Assembly: GCA_014529385.2 (NCBI GenBank)
Contig: JABFUD020000231.1
Coordinates: 1-54,443, forward strand
Reading direction: 5' to 3'
Length of the DNA: 54,443 nt
Source of the DNA: Adiantum capillus-veneris
Lineage: Eukaryota > Streptophyta > Polypodiopsida > Polypodiales > Pteridaceae
The position numbers and the translations under genes are program-made. Below, in pieces: positions 42,780-52,932 of this stretch. Numbering within the stretch: position 1 is the first letter of the stretch; the number at the start of each line of letters is the position of its first letter. The notes below the pieces were generated by a model. That model saw only the letters and a program-made list of their open reading frames with translations. It did no database searches and was not told where the DNA came from.

Positions 42780-43119
42780 GCTCCCTTTACACAAAGGGAA
42801 TGAGGGACACATGTCAGCTCCCTAGCCCATATGCCCACAAGGTGTAACCAATTCCTATTGGATGGCCTTGGAGGTGAACCAATGAGAATTAGGCTAGAGT
42901 AAATCTAGTTTAATTGATTTCAAAACACTTAATAAAAGAACCAATAAGAATTAAGCTCTCTAGAAGACTATTGGACAGTCTCCCAAGGGGACCAATGAGC
43001 ATTCAACAGCCCAATGGCTTGCCTGATTCCTATTGGCAAGGAGGTCCAATGAGAGTTTAGTTGAATAAAATAATTACCTAAAGCTCTCACAAAAGGCGAA
43101 AGGGGGACACATGTCAGAA
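42352..43119 (+). repeat. RE7 3' LTR, truncated
   Basis: Matches the 5' LTR from its start to the CACATGTCAGAA block (36236), then stops at 43119. It differs by a short duplicated GGGATCCAAAGG block (42479-42515) and an expanded (CA)n run. About 850 bp of LTR are missing on the right. Confidence 0.9.
42738..42777. repeat. (CA)n expansion in RE7 3' LTR
   Basis: About 20 CA units where the 5' LTR has only CACACAC near 35890. This shows microsatellite growth after insertion. Confidence 0.9.
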
Positions 43120-43339
43120 AATCTATCAATTTAAGGATGAGTACAATTTCCTATTTTAGCAAAGAACATGGTTTTATAGTCAAGGGTAATATGGGTGGTG
43201 TAATACATGAAGTGTGACCCCTTGGATTTCTTAGAAGCCAAAAATACATAGGGGGTCATATGTGTGTAAGAGAGAGAGGGGGGGTGGGGCAGAGGAATAT
43301 GGGGTGGGAGGGGGCCAAAGAGATAGAGGGTAGTGAGTT

Positions 43340-43359
43340 GGGGGGGGGGGGGGGGGGGG

Positions 43360-43411
<52 letters not shown>

Positions 43412-43412
43412 T
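43340..43412. repeat. G run followed by (GA)n
   Basis: G run 43340-43362, then about 24 GA units with one break near 43397. Frames across it are artefacts. Confidence 0.9.
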
Positions 43413-43672
43413 TTGGAGAGATAAACAAAGTGAGCATAATGTGCATAGTTGATGTGACTCTTTTCCATTGATGCAATGTATTAGCTCGCATGGAGGGAAG
43501 AGGGATCTAAGCTGAATGTTTGAGATAATGTGTATCATCAACAAGGGAATACTCTCAAGCATATATGGGTGAGTACGGTTTTTTTTTCTAGCGAAGAACA
43601 TGGTTTTTAGTTGCGAGAAATATGGGTACTGTAATGTATGAAGCGTGACTCCACTGAAGCCAAAAAAACATT

Positions 43673-43684
43673 GGTGTGTGTGGT

Positions 43685-43761
<77 letters not shown>

Positions 43762-43826
43762 GGGGAGGACGGATTAATACGGAGTGGGAGGGGGTCAAAG
43801 AGAGAGAGGGTAGTGGGAAAGGAGGG

Positions 43827-43878
<52 letters not shown>
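43673..43878. repeat. Compound microsatellite (GT)n(GA)n(G)n and (GA)n
   Basis: GT about 43673-43708, GA about 43709-43750, G about 43750-43765, then a second GA run about 43832-43878. Confidence 0.9.
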
Positions 43879-43881
<3 letters not shown>

Positions 43882-43947
43882 TATCTATTATATGAGAGAG
43901 ACTATGTCGGGTCAAATATGAACATGTCCAAGTGGTGTGAGTGGAGG

Positions 43948-44560
43948 TCATAAGTGACTCTCGATGCTCAAAAATGGCTGAAGTGATCGTCGCAATAGAG
44001 AGTCCACATCATGGTTGAGAGAAGAAGGTATGTAGGAGAGCTCATGGTTGAATATATGGGGAAAAGAGGACCTAATGTGGTCAAAAGCTGAGCACTCAAG
44101 TAGTGTGTGGTACTCACTCTCTCACACTTTACGAGGGCATAAGGTGCAAAGTTGATGACACTCCTCGCCAGTGCCCCAACGTCTTGTCTCGCAGTGTAGA
44201 GAATGGGAGCTAAGAGGAATGGAGGCAATGGTGCGGATCGCACTCAATGGGATGGGGTCAAGGATGTAGGGATGGGTTCAGCTACCTCGTTTGGAGAAGA
44301 AGAGAGATTTGTAGTTTGGGGCAACGTGTGTGGCGTAATGGCTAAAGCGAGAACCTCCGAATTTCTCGCAAGCCGTGATCCGTTGGCGTTGTAAGAAGGC
44401 CTCATTAACTTGGGAGTGGATTGACGCATCCTTGACCAAGTGACATGCATCCCATCTTCCAAACCATTTCTTGATGTCAAGCATCCACCCCGAACTTAGT
44501 ATTTTGCTGTTGCATGTCTTTTGGACCTTTTGACTTGCTTCATATGCGATTCTAGGAAGT
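43948..44560 (-). pseudogene. LINE ORF2 C-terminal tail with zinc knuckle
   Basis: Follows the RT domain with DIKKWFGRWDACHLVKDAS and NEAFLQRQRITACEKFGG, then HYATHVAPNYKSLFF, a stop, THPYILDPIPLSAIR and EECHQLCTLCP. A H-LLECSAFDHIR block follows, giving C-x2-C, then H and C. This Cys/His arrangement is like the zf-RVT knuckle at the end of plant LINE ORF2 proteins. At least two in-frame stops are present. It ends LSIESHL with TGA at 43948-43950. Confidence 0.7.
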
Positions 44561-45872
44561 CAATGCAAAGGGCTACTTTGTGTCTTAAGCATGTACTCCA
44601 CAACCCTTTGCATGCCCAAGACCTCAATGGGAAGTGATCCGGACTCAAGAAGTAAGAGCATGTAGGGTGTTTGTGTCTTGACTTGGAGGAAGTTGGTGAG
44701 AAAACGCTTTTGGACATTCTCAAACTCTTTCCAAGTAGACTTCCCGATGCTTCCACCCCACACCTCCACTCCATAGAGAAGCACCGTGTCACCAATGTGT
44801 CAAAGAGGTACTTTTTGAGAGCCCAACACTTGATCTCTCCAGCATTGCACATGTTCTCAAATGCATAATAAGCGCTCTTTCCGGCTTCCAAGCGACACAT
44901 TGCACAATCCTTCCATTTATGATTGGATGGAACCTCAAGGCCAAGGTACTTGCAGTGATCTACCACTTCAAGTTGCTCATTGTTGTATACAATGCATGGA
45001 TTTTTGTCATTGAGGGTCTTTACAAGCATAACCTTGGTTTTGGATCCATTCACGATCAACCCGTTATGTAGGCAAAAGCATCCCAAGACACTCATAAGCT
45101 TTTGTGCATCTTTTAAGGTATGTGCCAAGAGCACTACATCATCAGCTTAAAGCAAAATCATGATCACCGCATTTCTGATCTTAATCTCTTCTATGCCTTC
45201 TTGCTGCATAAAATCAAGAACCATGCATTCCAATTCATCAATGAGTAGCCCAAAGAGGGTTAAGGAAAGTGGGCATCCTTGTTTGACACCAATGGTGCTT
45301 GCAAAAAATTTTGAAATTCCATCTCCCATACATAATCAACATATCAGTTTTTGGTTTTGAAGGCTTTGCATACATCTCCAAAGATTTCCTCGCGGTACCA
45401 TGTCAAAAGCTTTCTTCAAATCCACAAAGCAACAATACAACCTTTTTCCTTTCAATCGAGACGCTTCCATAAGAACTCGAAGAGTGACAAAGTGATCAAT
45501 AGTGCTATGATGCTTTCGAAAACCTGCTTGGCCAAGCGCACGTTTGCCATTCTTTTCAGTCCATTCACTTATCTTCATTTCCATGATACATCCAAATAAC
45601 TTTTCCATCAAAGAACCAACCATTATAGTGTGATAGTTGTTCACATTGTTTACATCTCCTCCTTTGTGCATAGGTTTGATCCAATTTGCACTCCAAATAT
45701 TAGGCATGCCATGCTGAAGTGCAAGGCTAAACATATCCCATATCCAATATCGTGTTTTCTTGCTTGTCCATTTAATCATTTTAGCCTTGACACCTTGAAG
45801 GTCCCTTGCCTTGCGAGTAGCAAGTTTCTCAAGCGCGCGGCATACATCTTCAATGGTAAAGAAGGGAGACAT
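44496..45872 (-). pseudogene. LINE reverse transcriptase
   Basis: The 178-codon frame 45872-45336 holds the N-terminal RT blocks: VKAKMIKWTSKK, WSANWIKPMHKGGDVN, GQAGFRKHHSTIDH and YCCFVDLKKAFDMVPR (first catalytic Asp). It continues in 45329-45147 with GVKQGCPLSLTLFGLLIDE. The catalytic box then reads stop-A-D-D: TAA at 45147-45149 stands where Y or F is expected, with both Asp codons kept at 45138-45143. The frame 45134-44496 carries VVLLAHTLKDAQKLM, FCLHNGLIVNGSKTKVM and CKYLGLEV. Further frame changes follow near 44780. Confidence 0.85.
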
Positions 45873-47257
45873 AAACGGAAGGAGCTACAACACTCCATCT
45901 TATCAACATTGAGTTGCTCATAGAGGTTATTGTAATGCATATACATATCCTCAAGAGTCAAGTCACCAAAACTCTCAACGCGCTTGCCTTTTAGATTTTG
46001 CCAAAACTTGCCACATGCATGTGCTTTCTCTTGTGCGAAAAGAAGTTGTTTTTTGACTTCCCACCTTCTCCTCTTCTTTTGAACAAGTGCTTTGTATGTG
46101 TGTGAAAATTCCAAGTAAACCTTGTCTTTGCTTGCATCCAATCTTAGCAAGTATTTTCGGGCTTGACTACATTCCATGTCAAACCATTTCTTCTTGGTGC
46201 TACCATTCTTAGACCTTTTGCAAGACATGTGTTTCACCGAAAAGCATTCCTTCGCACAAGAGCAAATTACTTCTTTGAAAACTTTCCACTTGCATTCTAA
46301 TGTTGGGCTCTCTTGATGTTCTATCATGCTTAACATTTGGTCCACCATATCAGCATATATAAGTGCTTGTTTGAAGTCTAGACGTAGGTACAAATGATTT
46401 ACATCATGATTGGAGGCTACATGCTCGGGCCGTTTACCACACTTAAGGTTAATACATAACATTCTATGATTCGATTTTGGATTCCATTCACCAAGTGTAA
46501 AGCTTTGTATGCATTCTAGAGTGGCTTCCGAGAACAACATATAGTCAATCACGCTATCACCATTGTGCTTTCTACATGTAAGGTCATTGGTGCCTTGCCA
46601 TAGAGATACACCATTTACAATGAGCACGCCGGTACTATTGCACATATGTAGAAGTGACTTTCCATAGTGATCCAGTTCTTTTGCATCATTAGAACTTTGA
46701 TTATACATGTATGAGTCATCCATTCTTCTTGAGACATGCGACATGTCGACTTTTTGTGTGTTATGTTGTAACATATTTGTGTGAGCATTCATGTCTCCAA
46801 AAACAATGACTTCACCTTGATCCTTGTAATGAGCAATGTCTTCCTCTAGTTCAACAAAGGGCTGATCTCTATCCTTATTCAAGCGAGCATAAAAGTTGGA
46901 GTCATAGTGAGGAATGTAGCAACCAGCCACAAACATGACTTGACCATTTGGTGGGCTGATTTTCAGCCATAAGTAGCATTTATACTTATCTTCTTTGACA
47001 ATGGAAACATCTATCAAACCCTTTTTGGCCATACATGCTATGCCTCCTTGGCCTCTTTGTTTCTTTGCATTTTTGGCCCACATCAAAGAATGCACATCGT
47101 ATTTGTCAAATCCAAGAATTCGTTGTGCATCATGCTCCCATGTTTCGACAAGAAGTATCACATCGGAATCATTGGTAAGCTCATCAATGCCAATTCTTGC
47201 ATTCCATGGATACCCATTCCAATTCCAAAGCTTATTCGCAAGCATGATTGGTCTCAT
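45776..47257 (-). pseudogene. LINE AP-type endonuclease and linker (493 codons open)
   Basis: Exonuclease-endonuclease-phosphatase fold that nicks target DNA to prime reverse transcription. Motifs: VILLVETW (Glu38), GQGGIACMAKKG (69-80), VIVFGDMNAHT (150-160), DSVIDYMLFS (234-243) and KSNHRML (261-267), which match the metal-binding and catalytic Glu, Asp-x-Asn, Asp and His of the family. Residues 330-440 are a basic linker (KRSKNGSTKKKWFD, RRRWEVKKQLLF). The frame then runs out of register near 45870, where RT starts in another frame. Within this frame the endonuclease itself looks intact. Confidence 0.9.
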
Positions 47258-47260
47258 AGA

Positions 47261-47690
47261 TCATGTGTCCCTATTTGTTGGGTGGACTTGTATCCTCCTG
47301 AAGTGGCTTTTCTTCTTGAGATGACACCTTAACCTTCTTTTTCTTTTCTCATATGCTTTGTGACGTACATTTTGTTGCATAAGAGTGCGATCCTCATATA
47401 CATTACAACCCGTTCCTTTGAGGTAGATCCAACCATTGTCAAGGATGATCTTTCTCTTTACCTCATCAACCATTGTACATACAATAGGTCTTCTCCCGAG
47501 CGAGGGACTCCTTGTTTTCCAACTTGATGTGCACTATAAGCCATGATTCCTGACATGCCAAAGTGTGTGTAGCAAAAAATTCTTCAATAGCAACCGCAAG
47601 AGATTGGGGTGTTTCCATGCTTCTCCTTTGATTCCATGAATGACGATGTTCTTTGAGCATTTTTGTCATTCTTGCAATTCTTGAGTGTCT
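47261..47690 (-). pseudogene. LINE 5' coding region, possibly end of ORF1
   Basis: Frames 47473-47261 (70 codons, KRKIILDNGWIYLKGTG, YEKRKRRLRCHLKKKSHF) and the non-repeat part of 47771-47466 (SLAVAIEEFFATHTLACQ, LIVHIKLENKESLAREKT) run into each other just upstream of the endonuclease. The first is strongly basic, as nucleic-acid-binding LINE ORF1 proteins often are, but no RRM or CCHC motif is seen. Assignment is by position. Upstream, the frame enters a Glu/Arg run made by the CT microsatellite. Confidence 0.4.
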
Positions 47691-47699
47691 CTCTATCTC

Positions 47700-47700
47700 T

Positions 47701-47765
<65 letters not shown>
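47700..47765. repeat. (CT)n-(CA)n compound microsatellite
   Basis: CT about 47700-47733, then CA about 47734-47765. Confidence 0.9.
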
Positions 47766-47768
<3 letters not shown>

Positions 47769-47779
47769 CACCCACCCAC

Positions 47780-47910
47780 CCCATTGTATTCAAGATTTTG
47801 AGGAATCCGACAGGTAAGGCTTCGTACATTACACCACCCATATTCCCCCCAACTACTAAACCATGATCTTTGCTAGAAAAGGAAATCATACTGACCCTTA
47901 ATTTATTAAC
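47780..47910 (+). pseudogene. LINE tail motif, inverted copy
   Basis: On the + strand it reads FVHYTTHIPPNY, a stop, then TMIFARKGNHT, matching the tails at 43140-43200, 43555-43640 and 44270-44340, but in opposite orientation to the LINE. The DNA is also recognisable: the reverse complement of 43137-43225 aligns over about 90 bp. It is again attached to a CT/CA microsatellite. Confidence 0.65.
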
Positions 47911-48010
47911 CTATCCGATTGTCAGCCATACACACTATCACAACCAATTGAATTAGTCTCACTTTTCTTAATGTTGAAAGGAAAGTGGGAATTTCTTTTA
48001 AACACTCTCT

Positions 48011-48044
<34 letters not shown>

Positions 48045-48486
48045 ACATACACACACACACACACACAATGTAAAAAACAAGGTTTGATGTATTTTTAATT
48101 GATTAAAATCACAAAATTTTGGATAAATTCCAAGATTTCCTTGTAAAAAAAGGTAAAATTTCATAAGTTTTTGCATGTAGTTATCTCCAAATGCTTGATA
48201 TTTTTAAGCATACCCTTAATTTGTTTCATCAAGAAAAATATTTTTGGCAAAATTTGCATCTGCACATTCAATTGCTTCTCTCTCTCTCTCTCTCTCTCAA
48301 AATCATTTGTACTTTGCTCCCTTCCACCTTATTTCCTCTTGCCAAAACACCTCTCTCTCTCTCTCTCTCTCTGGCCCTCTCCTTGTCCACTACCCTCTCT
48401 CTCTTTGGCCCCCTCCAACCTTATATCACCCGCAAGTCTATCTTCACCAAATTTTCCCTTTAGCAATATCTAGTGGGGACGTGGTA

Positions 48487-48555
<69 letters not shown>

Positions 48556-48629
48556 TGTATGTATGTATGTATCACCTCTACTATATTCTCATTTTCACTT
48601 CTCCCTCTCTCCCTGTTTGGGATAGAGAT

Positions 48630-48660
<31 letters not shown>

Positions 48661-48749
48661 CGGGGGAGACATCTCATGGAACTGGGATCTTTCTAAAGAA
48701 AGGGATGGGATGGAGGGAGAAATAATGAGAAAGGGTGTATAAGAGGGAT

Positions 48750-48806
<57 letters not shown>

Positions 48807-49029
48807 GATTATGCAATGAAGGGAGGAAGGGAGAAGAGGAGAAGGAACGTGTGTGTGAGAGAGAGGAAATAAGTAGGTGAAAATGACATGTGGAGGCCAA
48901 GGGAGGGAGAGAGGGAATGGCTGAAAGAGAGGAAAGAAGTAGGCTAAAATGACACGTGGAGGCTAAGGGAGGGAGAGAGCAACAACGTTAAGTAAGGGGC
49001 ACACGACGTGGGTAGTGAGATCGAGAGGC

Positions 49030-49091
<62 letters not shown>

Positions 49092-49095
49092 AGAA
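47911..49095. repeat. Microsatellite-dense region
   Basis: CT/AG runs near 48005-48045, 48278-48298, 48352-48372, 48490-48530, 48754-48808 and 49034-49062. CA runs near 48048-48067 and 48534-48555. A GTAT run at 48555-48571, and G runs of 31 (48630-48660) and about 29 (49063-49091). A 67-bp duplication starts at 48865 and 48932. Long Leu/Ser, Pro or Gly frames on either strand come from these repeats. No gene is seen. Confidence 0.85.
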
Positions 49096-50770
49096 GTTAA
49101 CGAGAAAGAGGTGTGAAGGCAAAGAGAGGGAGATAGAGCAGGAGAGTGGATAATAGAGGATAGGGAGGATGAGAGGGGATAAGTGGGGTGGGGGAGGAGA
49201 AGAGTGGGTGGCTTTGGTAGCCAAGAGGGCAACAATAGTGGTGGCCAAGGAGGTGGTGAGATGGAGAGGATGGATGAGAAGAGCTGGTGGCTTTGGTGGC
49301 CAATGAGGGTAGCAATGGTGGTGCACTGTTGCTCCTCCTCCCAAAAAAAAAGCTCCCTCCAAATTTCACTTCAATAAGCTTGCTTCATATCCTAACTCCT
49401 AAAATGACACATAAACATTAAATAGAATGTTGGGGTATAAAATGGGAGAATCATATCATCCAATTTAATACATGTACATAAAACCAAAAGATATGGTGAC
49501 GCATGAGTTGGCTGCTGTGGTGAGGAGGTTTCCTCACATTGCAAGTGTGTTTGAGTCAGATTTTACAAAACAAATAATAATAATAAAGAAAGTTTAGATA
49601 ACAACCCTATAGACAAACATAGTTTAACATAAATGAAATTAGTGATAAAGTTTATATGTTTTATACCTCACGAGGTTAGAACTCTAAATTTCCATGAGCT
49701 AAACAAAGCTACAACTTGCACCATAATTGCACTCAAATGGAGTAGGCTTGTGATTGGTCATCGCCCATTGTTTAAAATGATTGAAAGCAGCACAAAAATT
49801 AAATTAAGCAATGAATTGAAAAAATCAAGTCACAATTACTTACAAAAATTAAATGCAACTGTATTCATAAAATCACCCTCAAAGTTCGTCCATCTCCCAC
49901 TATCCAAGTGGTGCGAACTCCTCAACTTCACTCATGCCTTGATGCTTCTTTTTGTTGCTTGTACTTCTTGAGATTCTTGGGAGTTCCTTCTTTGATTTCT
50001 TCTTAGATTCCTTGTCAACTCAACCCAAGATGGCTTAGGTGCACAAGTCTCTTCAATGTTTTGTATACTTCCAAGCACTTGTGCTTCAAGAAGTCATGCA
50101 TCATGCATGCATCCATTTGGTGGAGAAACGATGCTCCACACTCTCCATGAAGCATATTGATTACCTTTTATTTGACATTGACTAGTATTTTGTTTTATGT
50201 TTCATTTCATTCATGAGGTGCTGAATAAATTACCTATAAGCAAAAATTTATGCATGGTAGTAGTCACCTTCCCCATTCTCATCTGCCCAAATCTTGTTGG
50301 TGGTAGGGTCTATGGTTAAGGGAGGGGAGGTCCACGCTTCTACCCTAGCAGTATTAAGGGGTCACAATGAGAGTCTTGGCAGGGGTGAGGTCATGAGTTG
50401 CCAAGTGATGTGAGCGGAGGTGTGTCATGTGTGTGAAGGAAAGAGTGGTCTACTATCATAAAAAAGCCGGGAAGTAGATGGCGCCCGTGCAGAAGCTATG
50501 GGGGCATCAAAATTAGGGGATATGAATGGGTGCTTGCTGACCACGAGGTGGTGCGGAGGCATTGATGGTGCCATCACCACAACATCCACCTTCTCCACCA
50601 CCGAAGTGTCAAGCCTACGATGTCTCACGTGAGTGCTGGTGGAGACAGATGACTTAGAGAAGTGTGATTGTTCTAAAGATGTAGAGTGTGAAGGTGATGG
50701 TTGGTGTGAAGTGCTAGCACTGTAAGGTGAAGGGGATGATTGGTGTGAAGTGCCAGCACCATCTCATGGT
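49096..50770. other. Unassigned intergenic DNA with short tandem repeats
   Basis: A 79-bp duplication (copies from 49197 and 49276, GTGGCTTTGG core) and a 39-bp duplication (from 50696 and 50735, TTGGTGTGAAGTGC core). A tRNA-like fragment near 49500 is listed separately. The frames at 49633-49971 and 50425-50628 have no domain and no support. Confidence 0.5.
49498..49590 (+). mobile_element. Possible tRNA-derived SINE fragment
   Basis: GAGTTGGCTGCTGTGGTGAG resembles a pol III A box (TGGCnnAGTGG), and GTGTTTGAGTCAG about 30 bp later resembles a B box (GGTTCGAATCC). An A-rich ATAATAATAATAAAG tail follows at once. This is short and partly degenerate, and could be chance. Confidence 0.25.
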
Positions 50771-51103
50771 GTTGGGGATGGTAATGTGATGGGTCAATGC
50801 CCTGAGCTAAGACAAATGAATGTCCTCATGCCATCCCCTCTGTGTGGGTGACAAAGATGATAAAACCTCCTCATGTCCTATTAGTAGCAGCTAACATAGG
50901 CTACACCGATTATGCATCAAGCGAGAGATTTGCCATGGATGTGACTCACATTGTATAAAGTCTTGGGCTCATTGGGAGGTCCAAAGTTGTATATGCTAGC
51001 TAGAGGCTCAAACTTAAACCCATAGTAGAAGGGATTGTGGTGAAAGCCTTTATGCAAGGAGGCTTCATTCTTGAGTATCCACTCTTGAGGATCCACTTTT
51101 GAG

Positions 51104-51139
<36 letters not shown>

Positions 51140-51841
51140 TTCACTCTATGGATTGTCTAACGTTAAGCTTAATGCCATGCTTAAGAGGCTAGTGCTAATC
51201 CATTGTAATTAGTGAAGCTTTCTTAATCTAATCTTTACTTTCTCATTAGTTTCAATTCTTCTATTCGATTATGACTGTCATGAAGTAGTTTCACCTTTCT
51301 CATTATTCTAGATTTGAGTGCATGTGATGATTTCTTACTTATTAACCACTCTTATCTTTCTATGAACATTCAATTTGTGATATTTAACATCACTAATTAG
51401 GTTGATTAAGTTGATTCTTAATCTTATAATTAGTGTGACTGCCCTATTGTTTGCTTGTGTGTGGATAGGTTTATGAAACTCTAGCACCATTCACCTTGTG
51501 TGTGTATCTTTTGATGAAGTGCCTTGATTGGCATGTGGTGAATGGAGAAGCCAACACCAATGCAATTAGTGTGTCCTTATCATAGTGTCCTTTGGGTTTC
51601 TAGTCTATGGTAAGTTGACTTCAATGGACTTAATGTGTGTAGGAGATGCTTGGTTGATGATGTGATTAGAGTTAGTGTTTCATGGGCTAATCTCTATGCA
51701 TTGGATGAGCATACTCTTGAATCTTCTCATTCGATACATCCGATGCTCGTGCTTCCATGCCCTAGCCGGGTTGTCAATCCTAGGATTGATAATTTTGTTG
51801 GTCTTGGGTCGATTAGCTATGCTCTACAATTGTCCCCAACA
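50771..51841 (+). repeat. RE9 5' LTR (start uncertain)
   Basis: It ends CCCCAACA at 51841, two bases before the PBS. The last roughly 120 bp resemble the RE5 LTR end, including part of the 291 bp missing from RE5's 3' LTR. A (CT)n run lies at about 51105-51137. The left edge is not proven. Confidence 0.45.
51105..51137. repeat. (CT)n microsatellite
   Basis: About 16 CT units within the presumed RE9 LTR. Confidence 0.9.
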
Positions 51842-51843
51842 TT

Positions 51844-51862
51844 TGGTGCCGCTAGCAAGGAT
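51844..51862 (+). other. RE9 primer-binding site, degenerate tRNA-Asp type
   Basis: TGGTGCCGCTAGCAAGGAT compared with RE5's TGGCGCCGTTGCCGGGGAT: the same layout with several changes, at the same distance from CAACA. Confidence 0.6.
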
Positions 51863-52930
51863 CGATAACGTAAGCTAGTGAGTATAGGATGTTTAAAATA
51901 GAGTAATTCAATTTTTGAGTGTGTGTAACTCAATTTTGGTTTGATTTGATGATGTTGTGCAAGTAATTGAAGCTAATTTTTGAGTTATGAATACCCCAAA
52001 CCCCCATTTCACTAACTTCTCACTAATCATTACTAATTTTGCTTCATTTCCATGCTAATTGTACTAATTTATGCTAATTTTTGACTAACTTTGCTACCAA
52101 AGCACTAAACATTTGAAGTATAATGTATGATTAATCCCCTTTATAAGAGGTGGAATCATCACTCTAATCAAGTTAATTGTGCTAATTTATGCATAATTTG
52201 ATGATTTGAGTGTTTGATTTTGACATACAATGGTCAATTTCAATTTTGGAGCGGATTTGATGGTGCAAACACTTGTGTGTGCAATATGATGCGTCTTTGC
52301 ATGGAGCAAAGGAATAGCTTGGAGTGTGATTACAATGTAAGTGCACTCACTTGCTCATGTCGATTCTTGATTGATTAATGTGGTTCAATGTGTGCTAATT
52401 AGTTGCTAAATCTGGTGTGTAAATCAATTGACCTTTTTGCACTAATATGATTCACTTGGGAATGAAATTGATGGTCAAATTTTGATTATTGACTTGTGTC
52501 TGTCAAGATAATGCTTATTCTCATCAAGAATTCATCTGTGTGCATAAAATATAATTGTGTGGTAATGCACAAAAAGAGGAAAAAAAGTCAAAAAATTCAA
52601 GTGTGTGGTGCACCTAATATTGAGTGGTGCATGCATAGAAATTGATAAACTTGATGATATATGAGTGTGCAATCATGTATTTGATATGTATGATACGCTA
52701 ATTCAATCATTGGATAGCTTATTGCCAAAAAATGGGGAAAAATTTGAGTGTGTGCCCACCAATCCACTTGATTTTCAATGATTGATGGTTAATTGGGGGG
52801 CAAATATGGATGTTAATTGTGAAAATGTGCATGGAAGTGCGTGCAAACTTAGGTATAAGCTTAAATCCATTGTCAATTGAAAAAAATTGATTCATTTGTG
52901 TTTAAATTTTGAGTGTGTGTAGGATTGCTT
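51863..52930 (+). other. RE9 leader, AT-rich
   Basis: No domain. Many CTAATT and GTGTG words, as in RE5's leader. Confidence 0.5.
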
Positions 52931-52932
52931 GA

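Larger units (their letters stand above)
35522..43119 (+). mobile_element. RE7: chromovirus with two LTRs, rearranged inside
   Basis: Order on the + strand: 5' LTR, tRNA-Met PBS, gag, protease remnant, RT, an inverted RNase H segment, integrase, chromodomain, 3' LTR (truncated). It is the same family as RE3 and RE4 but a more distant copy. It inserted into RE6's gag. It cannot be active: there are stops in gag and RT, most of the protease is deleted, RNase H is inverted, and the first integrase Asp is lost. Confidence 0.9.
43120..43900 (-). pseudogene. Two degenerate LINE C-terminal tails with microsatellites
   Basis: On the - strand the motif HYTTHITLDYKTMFFAKIGN (43140-43200) and a second copy, HYSTHISRN-stop-K, then FFARKKNRTHPYMLESIP (43555-43640), match the LINE tail HYATHVAPNYKSLFF / THPYILDPIP at 44270-44340. 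The second copy runs on to KESHQLCTLC, matching EECHQLCTLC of the LINE, and then dissolves into an (AG)n/(G)n run. Each copy is joined to a compound GT-GA-G microsatellite. They are probably old 5'-truncated LINE ends or duplications of one. Confidence 0.6.
43948..47690 (-). mobile_element. LINE (non-LTR retrotransposon)
   Basis: On the - strand an AP-type endonuclease, reverse transcriptase and C-terminal zinc knuckle occur in order, as in L1-like plant LINEs. The last stop is at 43948. The 5' limit is unclear; coding-like sequence reaches about 47690, where a CT/CA microsatellite begins. No poly-A tail is seen at the 3' side. Several frame breaks make it inactive. Confidence 0.85.

Noticed and set aside
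44320-44400. tRNA-like look of GTGGCGTAATGGCTAAAGC
   Set aside because: No acceptor stem or proper T loop can be paired, and the sequence is the LINE coding tail on the other strand.
47663-49369. Long frames rich in Leu/Ser, Thr/His, Pro or Gly on both strands
   Set aside because: They are translations of CT, CA and G repeats and have no non-repeat core.
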